A DNA stretch of 64,000 nucleotides from Haemonchus contortus. Its lineage: Eukaryota; Nematoda; Chromadorea; Rhabditida; Trichostrongylidae. The position numbers and the translations under genes are program-made. Shown piece after piece: positions 60,345 through 64,000 of this stretch (position 1 is its first letter; the number at the start of each line of letters is the position of its first letter). Under the pieces are notes generated by a model, which was not told the DNA's origin, ran no database searches, and saw only the letters and a list, made by a program, of their open reading frames with translations. Location of the stretch: NCBI GenBank assembly GCA_000469685.2, contig LS997562.1:29336177-29400176 (forward strand), in the 5' to 3' direction.

Positions 60345-60817
60345 TATCGCGGAATCCGCGAGTTCGTGCTATACGAGAAATTCTTTTCTCTCTCCCATAA
60401 CATAAGCGAGCTTGCGAGCTTATCAGGGAGAAAAAATCAGAAATTCTCAACGGCGATGGTATGAACAACATAGGCAGGCTTTAAATACATGGCCTGTAAT
60501 GCCGCGACTACCTTTTTTTCTATCACCTTTTCTTCAGTCTCGCACTTACATTCATCTCTTGCGACCTCGTTTGTTAGCGAGCATAGTAGTGTTTCGCTCT
60601 GAGATTCCTTGGGGTTTAGGAGATTTGAGATTATTGTTAAGGCATATAAGATTTCTGGGACTTCAGATTACACCTCAGCAGAGTCACTTTGTTATCGCTC
60701 TTTCGTGTAACATTCTAGTTTAGCAATAAAGTTTCTGTTTGATATTTCACTGTTGTCCAAACGCGTGGCGGTTAAACTCCGGAAGTTATTTATCAAGCAT
60801 ACACGGTCTATTTTATA
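60345..60817 (+). repeat. 3' LTR of E2
   Basis: Identical to the 5' LTR except one C/T difference in the pyrimidine tract near 60512. Preceded by GCCGGGAG, the likely polypurine tract. AATAAA at 60725-60730. Confidence 0.95.
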
Positions 60818-60822
60818 ACCCA

Positions 60823-61139
60823 GGGGCCGAACGAAACTTGCCAAGAAAACTACGTAGAAAACAAAAAAAAACTAACACGAGAACAATGTATTAAAAACAA
60901 ATTATATAGAGCAACTTCTACCTGAAATATATTAAAACCGAATAAAAAGCTGATAACGTAGAGTATGATAAACAGAAAAAACTCAAATAAATCTTTAGCT
61001 CACGGGAAGACGACCGGTTACGGCGCGAGTGACGAGTGATGATGAGATTGTGCGAGGTCACTCTGCCGGGAACAGCATTTAAGGACTGATTGGGTTTTAC
61101 TTCCTGCAACCGCGCAAAGAGCTAAGTACATCAAGCCGA
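60823..61139 (-). other. Presumed 5' leader of the CR1-like LINE, right of E2
   Basis: By the ACCCA duplication this sequence was contiguous with the LINE ORF1 start before E2 inserted. It has no open frame of note; how far the LINE reaches is unknown. Confidence 0.4.
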
Positions 61140-61443
61140 AATTGTACGAAAGCCTGAGATGACTACTCAAGACGAGATTATCCAAAACTGCCTTTCTCTG
61201 TCGCCATGGGTTATGCCAAGTTGCTCGAACTTCCTACATGGGAGTACCTTGGGATAGTGGGCCTCAACAACGACATTGAAACTCGTCCAGTATGGGTGTG
61301 GCATCACACGATACAACTTCTAATCCCTTATTGTGCCCTACTCAGGACGTTTTTCGACCTTATAACGCAGCTATAGTATAAGGCGGGGCTTCGAATTCAT
61401 ACCATGGGAAAACCTCAGAAACCATCTTTATCGTGAACTGTGC
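61140..61443 (+). mobile_element. F1 element, right part
   Basis: Matches 40930-41250 over most of its length (GTTATGCCAAGTTGCTCGAA, TATGGGTGTGGCAT, CAGGACGTTTTTCGAC) and ends in TTTATCGTGAACTGTGC. Left end not found. Confidence 0.65.
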
Positions 61444-62379
61444 AACAAGTGTCTTACACAGCGTGGCATAGCGTGAGTGATGGGCAGACTTGTCCAAGTA
61501 GCCGACCAGTGGCGAGGATACGACACGATCCTTTGACAGTAGCTAATATTGATATTGCCGTGATCGATCAGAGTGATTTGTCCCTATTCCACAGCACAGC
61601 AACCGAACGGGTAGGCGGTGTGCAGAAGATTGGGTTCAAACTCCCGCGCGGTCATTTCAATAGTTTCCGATGGCTCTGAAGTTAGCTCGCTCTGTTATAA
61701 CATCTGACACTGTAACAATTTCAACCAGCGACCTTCTGCCACAATGCTCGTTTCACATTAATAGGATTACTACGTGTTTCTGCTAAAAACAGCTGCAAGT
61801 AGCTTAACGGTCTCATCCTCTTCTAATCCCATTGTAAGACAGATAGCGGACTGGTCGCGTCTGTGGAAGGACTATCGTATTTTCTGGAATGCACTGATAC
61901 AAAGATCAGAGGGAGAGGGAACTTCTTCTTCTTCTCCCTCGCGTTAATCTCGCGCCGTCGCAGGGTTCTCCTCTTGTCAGTCGTCTTCACTCAATTCAAT
62001 CTACGGAATCTTCTGCCCGTACTTAACCTTCGGCGAGGTCCTTCTTAATGAACATAAATTCCAATGCAACAAGTAGCCGCCTTCGTCTTAATTGGAGACT
62101 AAATTTCAAAGCCGTGAAAGGAGTAACCAACTCTCGCCTTGGAATCACACAAGGGTCGTGGCGCTGCACCCTCCCGACAACAGGTGTAAATCTCGAAAAG
62201 AGCACCTGTACAATGGTCCAGCACCTGCACAATGGTCCACTTATCTAGAGCATCATTAGTACTTTGCAATATTTTCGCTCTCGCCCCGCCCCTTGCGAGC
62301 GTTCTAACCATAAGTCCAAACTAACACTTTTTGCTCTAGGCCCTCCAACTGTAGGCGGGGGGTCTCAGTCCCCGCCTCC
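61444..62379. other. No confirmed gene
   Basis: Short frames only. About 62140-62220 resembles 31610-31680 inside the E1 insertion (TCACAC, ACAGGTGTAAATCT blocks). A CTTCTTCTTCTTCT patch lies near 61923. Confidence 0.4.
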
Positions 62380-62760
62380 TATGGATGGAGTCTAGTCTCA
62401 CCCCCTATCTTCAGTGTTCGAATTCTGTCGCCTGGACACCTTGCAAATTTGAATGCTCTTGCCAGTTTTCACATAGTCCAGTCCTGAGCGTAAGTGTTCC
62501 CACCATGCCGCCAGTATTTCTAAGAAGTTTGTACGCTATAGATGCACGTTAACAGTAGTGATGAATTTTCGCTCAGACTTTTATTTCGCGCAAACCCTGC
62601 CCCCTGTGGGCGGTGTCCGATCCTGCCACCCGCCATAAGTGTTCCGATCCCGCCCTTGTAATCCTACTAAATTTGAACGCTCTAGATCCAGTGGGACAAG
62701 AGTTTTGAGTTTCTGGTCAGACACACACACCACACACACAAACACAAATATACACACAGC
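62380..62760. repeat. F3 dispersed repeat, two tandem partial copies with CA-rich end
   Basis: AAATTTGAATGCTC-type blocks at about 62445 and AAATTTGAACGCTC at 62669, then the ACACACAC stretch at 62720-62758 as in 45690-45890. Confidence 0.5.
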
Positions 62761-62796
62761 AGGCATCCTTAACGGATTATATAAGTTTTTCCCTTA

Positions 62797-63286
62797 CCAG
62801 GGAGGGGTAGTCTACTTATTTTGGAACTTTGAATTCAGACCCAGATGAATCGATAGAGTTTTGAATGCTGTTTACGAAAATGGAAATTAAAACTGCAAAA
62901 TGATTCTCCTTAAAAAGTTATGGGAGCCCGAATTTCGCTCGACAGTAGTATCAATTGTCCAAAGAAATGTCAGAAAACGTTTAGAGAGCCTTCGATAAGA
63001 TGAAAAAACACTTGCAAAAGTGCGGACAATGGCGGGGAGGGACCCCTCATTTTACGCCCACGAAGCGAGACCACTACCACTAGGTCACGTGGGCGTTTGG
63101 TATGGAAGCGACGAGTTCGAATTTCCACTTGATACTACTGTCGAGCAAAATTCGGGCCCCCATAACTTTTTAAGGAGAATCATTTTGCAGTTTTAATTTC
63201 CATTTTCGTAAACAGCATTCAGAACTCTATCGATTTATCTGGGTCTGAATTCAAAGTTCCAAGATAAGTAGACTACCCCTCCCTGG
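62797..63286. mobile_element. PIF/Harbinger-like MITE with 158-bp inverted repeats
   Basis: Arms 62797-62954 and 63130-63286 begin CCAGGGAGGGGTAGTCTACT and match in reverse almost throughout. TTA occurs on both outer sides (62794-62796 and 63287-63289), the 3-bp duplication typical of PIF/Harbinger. The 175-bp core has no coding sequence, so it is non-autonomous. Confidence 0.85.
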
Positions 63287-63487
63287 TTAGTGAACGGAGA
63301 GGGAAGGGTGTTATGTAGCTCGATATCGGTCAGAAACGAAAAGTCATTGCTGGCACTTGGCCCTCACAGTAATCCCCTAGCTTATCCACCACCCACCCGA
63401 TGTCCTTCCTCAAGGCCCCTTGATCAGACTGAGTACTTCCCCTTTTCGACGTATCTTGTATGTAACGGGTGAGAAATTGTGTATAGA

Positions 63488-63762
63488 AATGGGGATAGGG
63501 TGTGTGTACGAACGTGCGTCCGAGGATGCGCGCGGCAAATTGCGCGGCGAAGTTCGTAATGATTTGAACGACGTTGGCGCCTATCATTGGGGCCCAAATT
63601 TGAAATAGAGTGGATTAGGAGGATCATCTGACCCTACTAAACTACACTACTTCGAGTTTGTGCCCCAAAAATTGGCGCCGCAGTCGTAGCAATCGTCACG
63701 AACTTCGCCGCGCAATTTGCCGCGCGCACCCTCGGACGCACGTTCGTACCGTCCCCCATGGG
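63488..63762. mobile_element. F2 inverted-repeat element, copy 2
   Basis: Arms contain ACGAACGTGCGTCCGAGG (from about 63508) and its reverse (to 63749), with GCGCGGCAAATTGCGCGGCG and its reverse inside. The centre GAAATAGAGTGGATTAGGAG matches the centre of 43789-44078. Non-coding. Confidence 0.75.
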
Positions 63763-64000
63763 TATATGCCGTGCCGGATTACTGTAAGAGCCGAGTGCCG
63801 TACTGTATTTTCGTTTCTGTCGATAACGCTTGTTACTGGTTGACCAATTTAAGCATTCTGAAGAAAGAAAAGACGTGATTTTCGGTGTGATATCGACAAA
63901 CTGCATAGACTCTTTGCATTGGTAAATATTTAGGCCCTAGGACTGGAAATCCAGCGTTTTTTTTTTTGCTGTTTCCTACTTGCTTTGTGGATTAGAACAC
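63763..64000. other. No feature seen
   Basis: Short shadow frames and a T run near 63959; nothing else. Confidence 0.4.

Larger units (their letters stand above)
50548..60817 (+). mobile_element. BEL/Pao env-bearing retroelement E2 (10.27 kb)
   Basis: Complete element with 473-bp LTRs (50548-51020 and 60345-60817), ACCCA target duplication (50543-50547 and 60818-60822), tRNA-Gly primer site, one open gag-pol-env frame and a second ORF. The LTRs differ at only one base that I can see, so integration is very recent. The first LTR bases TATCGCGGA match the E1 start TGTCGCGGA, and both are preceded at the 3' LTR by GGGAG. The domain set is that of Tas/Cer7-type semotiviruses (Belpaoviridae). Confidence 0.97.

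Noticed and set aside
63070..63115. tRNA-like A-box and B-box words in the core of the Harbinger-like MITE
   Set aside because: The two boxes are on opposite strands and do not form a tRNA or SINE head.

Overview
The window looks like repeat-rich chromosomal DNA from a clade V (strongylid/hookworm-like) nematode. The evidence is indirect: two BEL/Pao elements primed by tRNA-Gly, one carrying a phlebovirus-type env of the Tas/Cer7 kind; RTE and CR1-like LINEs; a Helitron; short introns; and AG acceptors of the TTTCAG type, including a likely trans-splice site. Only one host gene is convincing: a five-exon, 207-codon minus-strand gene (17229-19171) with a KEN box. Almost everything else is mobile or tandemly repeated DNA.

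Layout. 1-6.24 kb: three unrelated tandem arrays (127 bp with GC-box motifs, 100 bp, and 146-150 bp satellite). 7.7-14.86 kb: a Helitron with an uninterrupted 1744-codon Rep-helicase, an 11-copy 172-bp array and a terminal hairpin followed by CTGG. 15.2-15.7 kb: RTE endonuclease remnant. 17.2-19.2 kb: the host gene, with a tRNA-derived SINE in intron 1. 21.6-37.5 kb: BEL/Pao element E1, 15.9 kb, with 896-bp LTRs, 5-bp target duplication CAGTT, tRNA-Gly primer site, gag-pol broken by in-frame stops, a second gag-like ORF downstream of pol, an unidentified inverted-repeat insertion, and a mariner-like element inside its 3' LTR. E1 sits inside an old RTE element whose two halves flank it. 39.8-46.1 kb: short inverted-repeat elements, SINEs, a 25-G tract and a few weak exon candidates. 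47-50.5 kb: a CR1-like LINE (minus strand), interrupted in its 5' leader by BEL/Pao element E2 (50548-60817; 473-bp LTRs differing at one base; target duplication ACCCA). E2 has one open gag-pol-env frame of 2588 codons followed by a second zinc-knuckle ORF. 61-64 kb: more short inverted-repeat elements.

How the parts relate. The strongest observation is that E1 and E2, clearly different families, both carry after pol a second ORF that ends in a Gag-like triple zinc knuckle and appears to share a preceding helical domain. The nesting order is readable from target duplications: RTE then E1 then mariner, and CR1-like LINE then E2. E2 looks very recent and may still be competent; E1 is recent by LTR identity but has three in-frame stops. 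All family names come from motif recognition by eye; no database search was possible.
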